Below are positions 9,870 through 18,687 of a stretch of 64,000 nucleotides of DNA, piece by piece. The translations under genes were made by a program, and so were the position numbers. Source of the stretch: Nevskia ramosa DSM 11499. Its GTDB lineage: Bacteria > Pseudomonadota > Gammaproteobacteria > Nevskiales > Nevskiaceae. Within the stretch, counting starts at the first letter, position 1, and each line of letters begins with the position of its first letter. The stretch spans positions 124,001 to 188,000 of the forward strand of contig NZ_ATVI01000005.1 of assembly GCF_000420645.1 (NCBI RefSeq), written 5' to 3'. The notes below the pieces were generated by a model. That model saw only the letters and a program-made list of their open reading frames with translations, made no database searches and was not told where the DNA came from.

Positions 9870-11206
9870 AGCCGAGCGCGAGTTATCTGGGCTGGTTCGG
9901 CATCATCCGGCTGGGCTTCGTGCAGGCCGCACTCGGTGCCATCGTGGTGATCGCGACCTCGACGATGAACCGGGTCATGGTCGTCGAACTGGCCTTGCCG
10001 GCGATGTTGCCGGGTGCGCTGGTGGCGCTGCATTACGCGGTGCAGATCCTGCGGCCGCGGCTGGGCTTCGGTTCCGATATCGGCGGTCGGCGCACGCCGT
10101 GGATCGTCGGCGGCATGGCTGTTCTCGGTCTCGGCGGCGTGCTCGCTGCCGCCGGCATCGCCTGGATGACCAGCAATGTCGCGGCAGGCATCGCACTCGC
10201 CGTGCTCGCCTTCGTGTTGATCGGCGTAGGTGTCGGCAGCGCCGGCACTTCGCTGCTGGTGCTGCTCGCCAAGCGAGTTGATCCCGGGAAACGCGCGGCG
10301 GCGGCGACCATCGTCTGGATGATGATGATCGTCGGCTTCGTGTTGACCACGGTCATCGTCGGTGCCCTGCTCGATCCTTACTCGGCGAAGCGCTTGCTGA
10401 TGATCACCGCGGCGGTTGCGGTGGCCGCTCTGGCGATCACGCTGCTCGCCACTGCCGGACTTGAAGGGCAGGGCCGCTCGACCGGTGAAGCGGAGACCGA
10501 AAAGCCGCCGTTCATGAAGGCGCTGCGCGAGGTCTGGGCGGAATCGCGGGCGCGGCGTTTCACCATCTTCGTGTTCGTGTCGATGCTCGCCTACAGCGCC
10601 CAGGATCTGATCCTGGAACCGTTCGCAGGCAGCGTGTTCGGCTTTACGCCAGGCGCGTCCACCAAGCTCGCCGGGGTGCAGCACGGCGGCGTGCTGGCCG
10701 GGATGATCCTCGTTGCGCTCGCCGGCACCGGCTGGCGCGGCCGGCGCTTCGGGTCGCTGCAGACCTGGACGGTCGGCGGCTGTGTCGCTTCCTGCGCGGC
10801 GCTGCTGGCGCTGACCGTCGGTGGCTTGACCGGCATCGGCTGGCCATTGAAGGAAAACGTGTTCCTGCTCGGCGCAGCGAACGGCGCCTTCGCGGTCGCC
10901 GCGATCGGTTCGATGATGATTTACGCGAGCGAGGGCCGCGCCGGCCGCGAAGGCGTGCGCATGGGCCTCTGGGGTGCGGCACAGGCGATTGCTTTCGGAC
11001 TCGGCGGCTTTGCCGGCGCTGCTGCCAGCGATGTCGCCCGTGCGGTGATCGGAGCTGATGGGCCGGCCTATGCGCTGGTCTTCGGTCTTGAATCGCTGCT
11101 GTTCCTGGTCGCGGCAAGACTGGCTGCGCGCCTCTCCGCTGCCCAGCCATCCCGCCACTCGTTCCCGTCCACAGCCGGCGCGCAACTTGCCGGACAAAAG
11201 GTGTAA
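9866..11206 (+). CDS. PucC/LhaA/Bch2-family major facilitator protein
   Basis: 446 aa with about twelve membrane segments. It belongs to the PucC/LhaA/BCH2 branch of the MFS, whose members assist assembly of light-harvesting complexes or bacteriochlorophyll delivery. N-terminal features (LGWFGIIRLGFVQAALGAIV, TSTMNRVMVVELALPAMLPG, GFGSDIGGRRTPWIVGG) are typical. Its position between bchG and bchP is that of ORF428/bch2 in other purple bacteria, so it is probably the Bch2 type rather than PucC or LhaA. The start overlaps the bchG stop. Confidence 0.9.
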   Translation: MKPSASYLGWFGIIRLGFVQAALGAIVVIATSTMNRVMVVELALPAMLPGALVALHYAVQILRPRLGFGSDIGGRRTPWIVGGMAVLGLGGVLAAAGIAWMTSNVAAGIALAVLAFVLIGVGVGSAGTSLLVLLAKRVDPGKRAAAATIVWMMMIVGFVLTTVIVGALLDPYSAKRLLMITAAVAVAALAITLLATAGLEGQGRSTGEAETEKPPFMKALREVWAESRARRFTIFVFVSMLAYSAQDLILEPFAGSVFGFTPGASTKLAGVQHGGVLAGMILVALAGTGWRGRRFGSLQTWTVGGCVASCAALLALTVGGLTGIGWPLKENVFLLGAANGAFAVAAIGSMMIYASEGRAGREGVRMGLWGAAQAIAFGLGGFAGAAASDVARAVIGADGPAYALVFGLESLLFLVAARLAARLSAAQPSRHSFPSTAGAQLAGQKV

Positions 11207-11209
11207 GCG

Positions 11210-12397
11210 ATGATGCAAGCAGAGACCTGGGATGTCGTCGTCGTCGGTGGCGGGCCGTCCGGCGCAACCGCAGCCGATGAGCTTGCCAAGCGCGGACGCA
11301 AGGTGCTGCTGCTCGATCGCGATGGCCGGATCAAGCCTTGCGGCGGCGCGATTCCGCCGCGCGCGATCCGCGACTACCAGATTCCCGATGCGATGCTGGT
11401 CGCGAAAATCCGCTCCGCGCGGATGGTGTCACCGAGTGCCAAGAGCGTCGACATTCCGATCGACAACGGTTTCGTCGGGATGGTCGATCGCGCCGACTTC
11501 GATGAATGGCTGCGCGTCCGAGCCGAAACGCACGGTGCCGAACGCCGTACCGGCAGCTTCGAGACGATGACGCGGGACAGCGACGGTATCGCGCTGATCC
11601 AGTACCGGCCGCGCAATGGCGACGCGCAGCAGGTTCGCGCCCGAACCGTGATTGGTGCCGACGGCGCGAAGTCGCTGATCGCCCGCCAGCAGATCCCGGG
11701 TGCCCGGAAGATGAAGTTCGTGTTCGCCTATCACGAGATCATCCGTGCGCCGAAGCAGCTGGCCGTCGATTACGACGCCAGCCGCTGCGACGTCATCTAT
11801 CGCGGATCCCTGTCGCCGGATTTCTATTCCTGGGTGTTCCCGCACGGCGATACGGTCAGCGTCGGCACCGGCAGCGCCCACAAGGGTTTCTCGATGCGTT
11901 CCTCGGTCAGCACGCTGCGCGAAACCAGCGGGCTGGACCAGTGCGAAACCCTGCGCCGCGAAGGCGCGCCGATTCCGATGAAGCCGCTCGCCCGCTGGGA
12001 CAACGGCCGCGATGTCGTGCTCGCAGGTGACGCCGCCGGTGTCGTTGCGCCGGCGTCTGGCGAAGGCATCTATTACGCGATGCTCGGCGGGCAGCTCGCC
12101 GCCGAAGCAGTCGAAGCGTTGCTCGCAACCGGCGATGTCCGTGCCTTGAAACTGGCGCGCAAGCGCTTCATGCGTGAACACGGCACAGTGTTCTGGGTGC
12201 TCGGCATCCTGCAGTGGTTCTGGTACGGCAGCGAACGCCGCCGCGAAAGCTTCGTGAAGATCTGCGAGGACCGCGACGTGCAGAAGCTGACTTTCGATTC
12301 CTACATGAACAAGAAACTCGAACGGAAGAAACCGATGGCTCACGTGCGCATCTTCTTCAAGGATCTCGCTCACCTGTTCGGCTTGGCGCGGGCCTGA
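11210..12397 (+). CDS. bchP: Geranylgeranyl diphosphate/bacteriochlorophyll reductase
   Basis: 395 aa FAD-dependent reductase that saturates the geranylgeranyl tail to phytyl. The N-terminal dinucleotide-binding motif VVVGGGPSGATAA (residues about 11-23) is followed by the family pattern RIKPCGGAIPPRAI. The second FAD motif, AGDAAGVVAPASGEGIYYAM, is near residue 275. It starts 3 bases after the transporter stop, so the bchG-transporter-bchP block is one transcript. Confidence 0.96.
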   Translation: MMQAETWDVVVVGGGPSGATAADELAKRGRKVLLLDRDGRIKPCGGAIPPRAIRDYQIPDAMLVAKIRSARMVSPSAKSVDIPIDNGFVGMVDRADFDEWLRVRAETHGAERRTGSFETMTRDSDGIALIQYRPRNGDAQQVRARTVIGADGAKSLIARQQIPGARKMKFVFAYHEIIRAPKQLAVDYDASRCDVIYRGSLSPDFYSWVFPHGDTVSVGTGSAHKGFSMRSSVSTLRETSGLDQCETLRREGAPIPMKPLARWDNGRDVVLAGDAAGVVAPASGEGIYYAMLGGQLAAEAVEALLATGDVRALKLARKRFMREHGTVFWVLGILQWFWYGSERRRESFVKICEDRDVQKLTFDSYMNKKLERKKPMAHVRIFFKDLAHLFGLARA

Positions 12398-12423
12398 GGA
12401 CGGTACGTCACGCGCCGCGCACC

Positions 12424-12687
12424 ATGAACGAATTCTTCGCCAGCGGCCTAGCCGTCGATCTGGTGTTGATGCTGATGGCGGCCGAAGCAGTCCTGCTGCT
12501 CGCGCTCCACCGCTACGCCGGCCGTGGTCCGCCACCGGCCGATCTGATCGCCAACCTGCTGTCCGGCTTCTGTCTGCTGCTGGCCTTGCGCGCAGCGATC
12601 GCCGGTGCGCCCTGGCCCTGGCTGGCGCTGGCGCTCAGTGGTTCGCTGATCGGCCATCTGGTCGACCTGAAACGTCGCTGGGCTTGA
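12424..12687 (+). CDS. 87-aa small membrane protein downstream of bchP
   Basis: Begins MNEFFASGLAVDLVLMLMAA and shows three hydrophobic segments (about 7-27, 42-60 and 64-80). It ends in a positively charged tail (LKRRWA). It lies 26 bases after bchP and just before a hairpin that could end the transcript, so it is probably the last gene of the bchG operon. I do not recognise a named family; a role in pigment or membrane assembly is guessed only from position. Confidence 0.6.
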   Translation: MNEFFASGLAVDLVLMLMAAEAVLLLALHRYAGRGPPPADLIANLLSGFCLLLALRAAIAGAPWPWLALALSGSLIGHLVDLKRRWA

Positions 12688-12705
12688 GCCTCGACGGCTT
12701 TCCCG

Positions 12706-12732
12706 AGCGAGTGGGCTGTAATCACTCGCTTT
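12706..12732 (+). terminator. Possible intrinsic terminator of the bchG-bchP operon
   Basis: AGCGAGTG (12706-12713), a nine-base loop, CACTCGCT (12723-12730), then TTTCC. The stem is perfect, but the T-run is only three bases, so it is a weak terminator at best. Confidence 0.4.
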
Positions 12733-12952
12733 CCGGCTCTGACGCCTTCGTGTACCTTCGCGGGTGTTCCTGTGTCGCCAAATGGCGGCCCGGACCAACC
12801 AGACACCGGCCCTTCACGGCCGATTCGCACGTTCCGGTTGAAAATCGGATTTCCGGCTTAACCGCTTGCCGTGTTCGAACGATCTCGAGGCCTCGCGACG
12901 TGTTCTCTGTTGTCACTGCCGACTGTGCTTGCGGCTCCTCGGGAGCTGCAGC

Positions 12953-14164
12953 ATGAGCGTGCGTGATCCTCGCGAAGTACACGATCTGGCGGCGCTGTCG
13001 ACGCTGGCGCCGGAACTGGCGGAAATGCTGGTCTCGGTGGCCAGTGACATCGCCCTGGTCATCGACGATCAGGGCGTGATCCAGCGCATCGCGCTCGGTG
13101 GCAGCGAGCCGGTGAAGACCATGGCCGACGAATGGGTGGGCCGCCATCTGGCCGACACCGTCACCCTCGAAACCCGCAAGAAGGTCGAGCAATTGCTCGC
13201 CGATGTCGCCGCCACCGGCTTGTCCCGTTCACGGCAGGTCAATCATCCGTCGCCGCTGGGTCTCGACGTGCCGATGGCGTATTCCGCCGTCCGCCTCGGC
13301 CAGGCTGGTCCGATGCTGGTCGTCGGCCGCGACATGAGCGTGGTCTCGGCGATGCAGCAACGCTTGGTGCATGCGCAGGCCGAGATGGAGCGCGACTATT
13401 GGCAGCGGCGGCAGAGCGAAACCCGCTATCAGCTGCTGTTCCAGATCGCCACCGATGCGGTGCTGGTCGTCGATGCCACGTCGCTGAACGTGATCGATGC
13501 CAATCGTTCGGCGGCGCGGCTGTTCGGTCTGAGCCTCGATCAGCTGATCGGCAAGCGTGCCACCGTGCCGCTGCATGAAGATTCGCGCGAGGCGGTGCTT
13601 GAATTGTTTGCCTCCGCCAAGCTCAACGGTCGCGCAGCGGAAACCGACGCCGTGCTGTCGGAGCATCGCGGCATGGTGCGGGTTTCGATCACGCCGCTGC
13701 GCACTGAAGCCAGCACCGCCTTGCTGATGCGGGTGAAGAGCATCGATCCGCAATGGCAGGTGCCGCAGGCAAACGCCAAGCTGCAATCGCTGATGGCGAT
13801 GAGCCCGGATGCCATCGTCGTCACCGATGCCGATGGCCTGGTGCAGATGGCCAATCCGGCGTTCACCGCGCTGGCCCAGATCGCAGCACCTGCGGCTGCC
13901 GTCGGCCGGTCGCTGGGCGAATGGCTCGGTGTCACTTCGGACGATCTCGCCTTGTTGATGAACAGTCTGCGCCGCGATGCCGTCGCCCAGCGCATCGCCA
14001 CCACCGTCCGGGGCGAACAGGGGCGGCTGATCGCGGTGGAACTGTCCGGCACCTGCCTGCGCGAGGATGACGAAGAATCATTTGGCTTCATCCTGCGTCC
14101 GGGTTACGGTAGCGGCGCCGTGCGGATGCCCGGCCTCGAACCGCCGGATCCGTCGATTCATTAA
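12953..14164 (+). CDS. PpsR paralogue lacking the DNA-binding domain
   Basis: 403 aa, start ATG 12953 after GGGAG. It is collinear with the full PpsR at 7303: N-terminal PAS-like (about 20-125), Q-linker (126-155, MQQRLVHAQAEMERDYWQ), PAS1 (156-265) and PAS2 (277-385). Identical landmarks include RQVNHPS, VGRDM and METRYxLLF-like spacing. It stops about 20 residues after PAS2 (ending PPDPSIH) and has no helix-turn-helix and no redox cysteine; its only Cys is at 368. Only 71 bases separate its stop from the phytochrome start, so there is no room for a frameshifted HTH. It cannot act as a classical repressor. It may bind the neighbouring phytochrome and/or form mixed oligomers with PpsR. Confidence 0.9.
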   Translation: MSVRDPREVHDLAALSTLAPELAEMLVSVASDIALVIDDQGVIQRIALGGSEPVKTMADEWVGRHLADTVTLETRKKVEQLLADVAATGLSRSRQVNHPSPLGLDVPMAYSAVRLGQAGPMLVVGRDMSVVSAMQQRLVHAQAEMERDYWQRRQSETRYQLLFQIATDAVLVVDATSLNVIDANRSAARLFGLSLDQLIGKRATVPLHEDSREAVLELFASAKLNGRAAETDAVLSEHRGMVRVSITPLRTEASTALLMRVKSIDPQWQVPQANAKLQSLMAMSPDAIVVTDADGLVQMANPAFTALAQIAAPAAAVGRSLGEWLGVTSDDLALLMNSLRRDAVAQRIATTVRGEQGRLIAVELSGTCLREDDEESFGFILRPGYGSGAVRMPGLEPPDPSIH

Positions 14165-14235
14165 AACTCTTACGGACTAGCGGGCATCGCCTGTTGGGGC
14201 TTGGTGGGGGCCTCTAGTTCGGAGACGCAAGACGG

Positions 14236-16443
14236 ATGAATGAAGCGCTCGCGAGTCCGCCGTTCGGCGAAGCCACGCTCAGCAATTGCGAGCGCGAGCT
14301 GATCCATCTCGCGGGCTCGATCCAGCCGCATGGCGTGCTGCTGACGCTCGCCGAACCTGCTCTCACCATCGTCCAGGCGAGCAGCAATGTCGTCTGCCTG
14401 TCGGGTCGGCCGTTGATGGCGCTGCTGGGCCAGTCGGCGAGCCAGCTTGGCGGCAATCTGTTGGCCAAAGTCCGCGCGGCGCTGGTTGCCGATCTGTCCG
14501 AGCCGGCACCGCTGCGCTGCACCGTCGATGGCGCCGCTGGCCGCGTCCTGCTGGAAGGCACGCTGCATCGCGCCCCGCATGGCGGGCTGGTGGTCGAGCT
14601 GGAACTCGCGCAGCAGGATGCCGACACCGCCTACAACCTGCGCTATGAATCAGCGAAGCCGGTGACCCAGGCCGCCATAGCCCAGGCCGTGAAGAAGTTC
14701 AGCAGTGCGCCGACCATCGCCTTCCTGTCCGAAGCCGTGGTGCATTGCGTACGCGAGACCACCGGCTACGACCGGGTCATGGTCTACAAATTCGATCCTG
14801 ACGGTCATGGCGAAATCATCGCCGAGGCCCGCGATACCAACCTCGATTCGTTGCTCGGCCATCACTATCCGGCCACCGATATCCCGCAGCGCGCCCGCGA
14901 GCTGTACATCCGCAACCGGGTGCGGGTGCTGGTCGACGTCCATTACGAACCGGTGGCGATCGTGCCGCGGCAGTTGCCGGACGGCAGCGAGCTGGACATG
15001 TCGCTGTGCCACCTGCGCAGCATGTCGCCGCTGCACCTGCAGTACCTGAAGAACATGGGCGTGACCGGCACCCTGGTGGTGTCGCTGGTGCGCGAGGGCA
15101 AGCTCTGGGGGCTGATCGCCTGCCATCACTATTCGCCGCGCTACGTGCCGTATACCTCGCGCGCCGCGCTGGAATTGCTCGCCGAGGTGATCTCGACGCG
15201 CATCGCCGCGATCGAGAATTACGTGCAGTCGCAGGTCGAAGTGCTGGTCAAGCGCCTGGAGCTGCGGCTGATCGAAGCGACCTCCACCGATGGCGACTGG
15301 CGCAACGCGCTGTTCCGCAATTCACGCACCTTGCTGACGCCGGTCGATGCCACCGGCGCGGCGCTGTTCCACGACGGCGAGATCATGACCGCCGGCGATG
15401 TGCCGTCGACCCCTGATCTGCGTGCGCTGCTGGCCTGGGTATCGGCGCAACCGGGCGAGGGCGGCGTCTACACCTGTGCTTCAGTAGTCCGTCGCAACCC
15501 GGAATTCGCGTCGATGGCAGCCACTGCGAGCGGCGTCATGGCGGTGCCGCTGTCGCCATCGCGGCCGGACTGGCTGATGTGGTTCCGCAAGGAGCAGCCC
15601 TGTGAGTACACCTGGGCTGGCGATCCGGCCAAGCCGCTGCTCAATGACGATCCGCTGACCCTGTCGCCGCGCCGTTCGTTCGCGGCCTGGTCGGAGATCG
15701 TCCGCGGCACGGCGGCACCGTGGACGCGCGCTGAGGAAGTTCTGGCGAAGGCGATCGGCCAGTCGCTGAGCGACATCATTCTGCAAATCCAGGCAGTGCG
15801 GCTGCTGATTGCCCAGCATCAGCTGAATCTGGTGCGTTCGCAGGTCGGCAACTCCAAAGACCCGGTGATCATCGCCGACCCGGCCGGCCGGATCCTGTAC
15901 TCGAACGAAACTTTCCAGCGCCTGCCCGGCAGCCCTGCCGCCACGCTGAGCACGCTGGACGATCTCGGTGGCCTGTTTCTCGAGCCCGGTGAAGTCCGGG
16001 CGATGCTCAAGCGCCTGCAGCAGGAGCGCCTGCCCTGGCGCGGCGAGGCCGGGCTGGTGACTTCCGGCGCCGCGCCGCTGCCGATCGGCATTCGTGCCGA
16101 TGTGGTACCGGGGCAGGGCAGCAGCATCCTCGGCTTCATCGTCATCCTCAGCGATCTCACCGTACGTCAGCAGACCGAATCGGCTCGCCAGCATTTCGAG
16201 ACCACGATGCTGCAGGCCGAACGCGATCTCGCGGCTAGCGAAGGCGGTTCTCAGCTGCGCGAGCCGGATGAAGTGATCGGCGCGATCCTCGCCAACGCCA
16301 ACGTTGCCGCGATGGAGATTTCCGATGCGATCGGCGACGGCGGCGCCGTGCCGCTGCTGCGCGAACTGGAAACCTCGACCCAGCGCGCCGCTGCGCTGTA
16401 TCGCCGGCTGCGCCGTTACGCCAGTGGCAAAGGCGAACGCTGA
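14236..16443 (+). CDS. bphP: Bacteriophytochrome without kinase domain (PAS-GAF-PHY-PAS)
   Basis: 735 aa biliverdin photoreceptor. Cys18 (TLSNCERELIHLAG) is the chromophore-binding Cys of bacterial phytochromes. The GAF domain carries YPATDIPQRAR (Asp about 215). The PHY tongue has PRRSF near residue 478, so red/far-red photoconversion is expected. After PHY comes a PAS domain (about 530-640) and a short helical tail (to 735) with no H-box and no ATPase domain. This layout matches R. palustris/Bradyrhizobium BphP1, which signals by binding PpsR instead of by phosphorylation. Upstream is the HTH-less PpsR; the heme oxygenase gene overlaps its end on the other strand. The partner assignment is inferred from this context. 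Confidence 0.93.
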   Translation: MNEALASPPFGEATLSNCERELIHLAGSIQPHGVLLTLAEPALTIVQASSNVVCLSGRPLMALLGQSASQLGGNLLAKVRAALVADLSEPAPLRCTVDGAAGRVLLEGTLHRAPHGGLVVELELAQQDADTAYNLRYESAKPVTQAAIAQAVKKFSSAPTIAFLSEAVVHCVRETTGYDRVMVYKFDPDGHGEIIAEARDTNLDSLLGHHYPATDIPQRARELYIRNRVRVLVDVHYEPVAIVPRQLPDGSELDMSLCHLRSMSPLHLQYLKNMGVTGTLVVSLVREGKLWGLIACHHYSPRYVPYTSRAALELLAEVISTRIAAIENYVQSQVEVLVKRLELRLIEATSTDGDWRNALFRNSRTLLTPVDATGAALFHDGEIMTAGDVPSTPDLRALLAWVSAQPGEGGVYTCASVVRRNPEFASMAATASGVMAVPLSPSRPDWLMWFRKEQPCEYTWAGDPAKPLLNDDPLTLSPRRSFAAWSEIVRGTAAPWTRAEEVLAKAIGQSLSDIILQIQAVRLLIAQHQLNLVRSQVGNSKDPVIIADPAGRILYSNETFQRLPGSPAATLSTLDDLGGLFLEPGEVRAMLKRLQQERLPWRGEAGLVTSGAAPLPIGIRADVVPGQGSSILGFIVILSDLTVRQQTESARQHFETTMLQAERDLAASEGGSQLREPDEVIGAILANANVAAMEISDAIGDGGAVPLLRELETSTQRAAALYRRLRRYASGKGER

Positions 16444-17075
16444 GCCAGATCGCAGTCGACGCCCAGCGCCCTGAACAGATCGCCATGCCAGCGGAAGCCG
16501 AGACAGGCTTCGTCGACGATCCGGCTCAGTGCCGTTTCCGGCAACACGATGCGATCCAGTCCTTCGCGGAAGCGCTGCCCGAGTACCGCCGCCCCAGGCG
16601 ACGGAAACGCATAGAAGGCAGTGCCCTGATCGCCATCGAGCACCAGCGCGCGACCAACGACGCGCGCCAGCATCTGGCCGCCGGCCAGATCGCCGAGATA
16701 GCGGACATAGGCGTGAGCGACGAGGCCTGGCGCATCGAGTTGCAGCAGGTGGGCCTGATAGACCTCGGCAGCTTCCTGCAGCGGCAGCGATGACCAGCTC
16801 GCACCCTGCAGTGTGACCAGATCCGCTTCCAGCGCTGGCAGGCGCGCGAGCACGGGATCGAAGATGCAGGCGATCACCGGATCTTCGGCAAGCGTCGGCA
16901 GCCGTGCTTCCAGTGCCGCATAGATCGGCTGCAGATTGCGCAGCAGCAGGCAGTAGCCGGCGCGATCGAGCTTGCCGCGCAGCAGAGTCGCGATCAGCGG
17001 ACTGCTTTCGACTTCACGATGCAGGCTGGCCGTCGCAGACCGCAGACGGGTCGCCAAGCCCATTGAAAGAGTCAT
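16416..17075 (-). CDS. bphO: Biliverdin-producing heme oxygenase
   Basis: 219 aa. It cleaves heme to biliverdin IX-alpha, the bacteriophytochrome chromophore. His19 (SATASLHREVESSPL) is the expected proximal heme ligand, and GDLAGGQML near residue 120 is the distal-helix signature. The ATG at 17073-17075 overlaps the stop of the upstream hydrolase (ATGA), so the two are cotranscribed. Its 3' end overlaps the last 28 bases of bphP tail-to-tail. This convergence means both cannot be fully transcribed at once without interference. Confidence 0.93.
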   Translation of the reverse strand: MTLSMGLATRLRSATASLHREVESSPLIATLLRGKLDRAGYCLLLRNLQPIYAALEARLPTLAEDPVIACIFDPVLARLPALEADLVTLQGASWSSLPLQEAAEVYQAHLLQLDAPGLVAHAYVRYLGDLAGGQMLARVVGRALVLDGDQGTAFYAFPSPGAAVLGQRFREGLDRIVLPETALSRIVDEACLGFRWHGDLFRALGVDCDLAQRSPLPLA

Positions 17076-18610
17076 CGGCTGACCACCGGAAAGCTCACCG
17101 CGATCAGCCAGCCGAACAGCAGCGCATTGCTGAAGGCCGCGATCAGCGGCTGACCGCTGCGGCGTCCCACCCAGCCGCCCAGCAAACCAAAAACGATGAA
17201 CAGCAGCAGGATCACCGGCACGATGATGATCAGGAAAAACAGCTCGCCCAGGTTCAGCGCCACGGCCAGCAGCAGCGAGGCGAGCAGCAGCGCCTTGGTC
17301 AGCGCATAGCCGCCCTTCACAGGCCGCGCGCCGCGGGTGATCCATTCGTCGATGAGGAAGAACGGCAGCAGGCCGACGACCATTGCCGCGATCAGCGGCA
17401 GTCGCATCGCGATCGGCTTCACCGAAGCTACCCAGCCATCGAGCGCGAAGCCGAAGGCCAGCGTTGTGCCCGCAGTCACGGCCAGCAGGCTCAGCCAGAT
17501 CCGGCCATCAAAGCTGGCGAAGCTCGGCAGCCGATGCCCGCGTCGCCAGAGCAGCATCGCCATCAGCAAGCCATAGAGCGCGAAGTGCATCGCCAGATAG
17601 CCGCCCAGCAGCAGCGGCAGCCAGTCGTGCGGCAGCGGCCACAGCAGCAGGGGCGTGGCGATCGCCGGCAGGCCGGCGATGTGCAGCAAGTCCCGGTGGC
17701 CGAGTGCCAACCCCAGCGACGGTGCCGAGGACGCCGGCAGCCGCGAAGCCAGCGGCCAGGCGAGCAGGATCAGCCCGCCGAACAGCAGCGCCAGCGCGCC
17801 GCCGCGGGTATCGCGCCAGGCGCCAGCCGGCCGATCGAACACCTGGGCCAGCCAGGCGACTGCGGCATCGAGACTGTCGCGCGCATACAGCACGCCGATG
17901 TGTTCGGCGCCGCGCGCCAGCACCAGGCGTCGCGCGCTGCCGTCGTCGAAGCGACCGTAGGTGAAGTCTGTTTTCGGCATGCCACCTGCGGTTTCGGTGA
18001 GGCTGGCAAAGCCTTCGTCGATCAGGGCCTGGGCTTCCAGCGCGCCATCGATGATCAGCAGATTGCGCGGCGCGGTGGTCGTCGCGCGTGGCACGAACAG
18101 CGATACGGCAATGGTCGCCGCCAGCCGCGGATCGTCCATGCCGACCTGGACCACGACATCGGAGGCCATCGAATGGCCGAGCAGCGCCACCCGGCCGTCG
18201 ACCTGCGGCAAGCTCCGCGCATGGGCGACGACCTGCTTCAGCGCGTCGATCAAGGCCGCCGACATCGTCGACTGATCGACGAGCCCGCCCGGCAGCGGCA
18301 AGGGATTGCGACCGTGGCCGGGGAAATCGAAGGTGATGGCGATCTGGCCGGCGTGCGCCAGCGTGGTCGCGAACGGCTGCATCAATTGCTGCGAGCCGGC
18401 GAAGCCATGGGCGATCACCACCGCCGGGCCCGGCTTGCCGTCGGCCGGGGCGTAGATGGTGATCGGAATGCTGCCGACGACGCTGCGGGTCACGGTCAGA
18501 CCCTGGCGGGTCTCGCGCAATTGCAGGATCGCGGACACGATCATCACCAGCGCCAGCACAGCAGCCGCAGCCTGTAGCAGCGGCAGGCGCAAAGAGTTCG
18601 GGGAGGACAT
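17072..18610 (-). CDS. Membrane alpha/beta hydrolase with polytopic C-terminal half
   Basis: 512 aa. An N-terminal membrane anchor (residues 10-30) is followed by an alpha/beta-hydrolase domain (about 35-265). This domain has an oxyanion loop HGFAGS, the nucleophile motif GHSMAS and a late candidate catalytic His in RGAEHIGVLY. The second half (about 275-510) contains around seven hydrophobic segments. The gene starts 130 bases from bchI, divergently, and is coupled to bphO. BchO, an alpha/beta hydrolase found in other photosynthesis clusters, is only about 300 aa and not polytopic, so I do not assign that name. Substrate unknown. Confidence 0.75.
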   Translation of the reverse strand: MSSPNSLRLPLLQAAAAVLALVMIVSAILQLRETRQGLTVTRSVVGSIPITIYAPADGKPGPAVVIAHGFAGSQQLMQPFATTLAHAGQIAITFDFPGHGRNPLPLPGGLVDQSTMSAALIDALKQVVAHARSLPQVDGRVALLGHSMASDVVVQVGMDDPRLAATIAVSLFVPRATTTAPRNLLIIDGALEAQALIDEGFASLTETAGGMPKTDFTYGRFDDGSARRLVLARGAEHIGVLYARDSLDAAVAWLAQVFDRPAGAWRDTRGGALALLFGGLILLAWPLASRLPASSAPSLGLALGHRDLLHIAGLPAIATPLLLWPLPHDWLPLLLGGYLAMHFALYGLLMAMLLWRRGHRLPSFASFDGRIWLSLLAVTAGTTLAFGFALDGWVASVKPIAMRLPLIAAMVVGLLPFFLIDEWITRGARPVKGGYALTKALLLASLLLAVALNLGELFFLIIIVPVILLLFIVFGLLGGWVGRRSGQPLIAAFSNALLFGWLIAVSFPVVSR

Positions 18611-18687
18611 GCGGCAGTCTCGCCGACGCCCGCCAGCCTCGCAACAAACGGCCGTGGCTTGCTGCGCCTTTGGTAAAGTCTTGCTGA

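Noticed and set aside
14165-14235. Possible frameshifted HTH domain for the second PpsR
   Set aside because: Only 71 bases remain before bphP and no frame there encodes a Fis-like helix-turn-helix, so the domain is absent.
17072-18610. Naming the membrane hydrolase BchO
   Set aside because: BchO is about 300 aa without a polytopic half and normally follows bchD; this protein is 512 aa, lies elsewhere and has many membrane segments.
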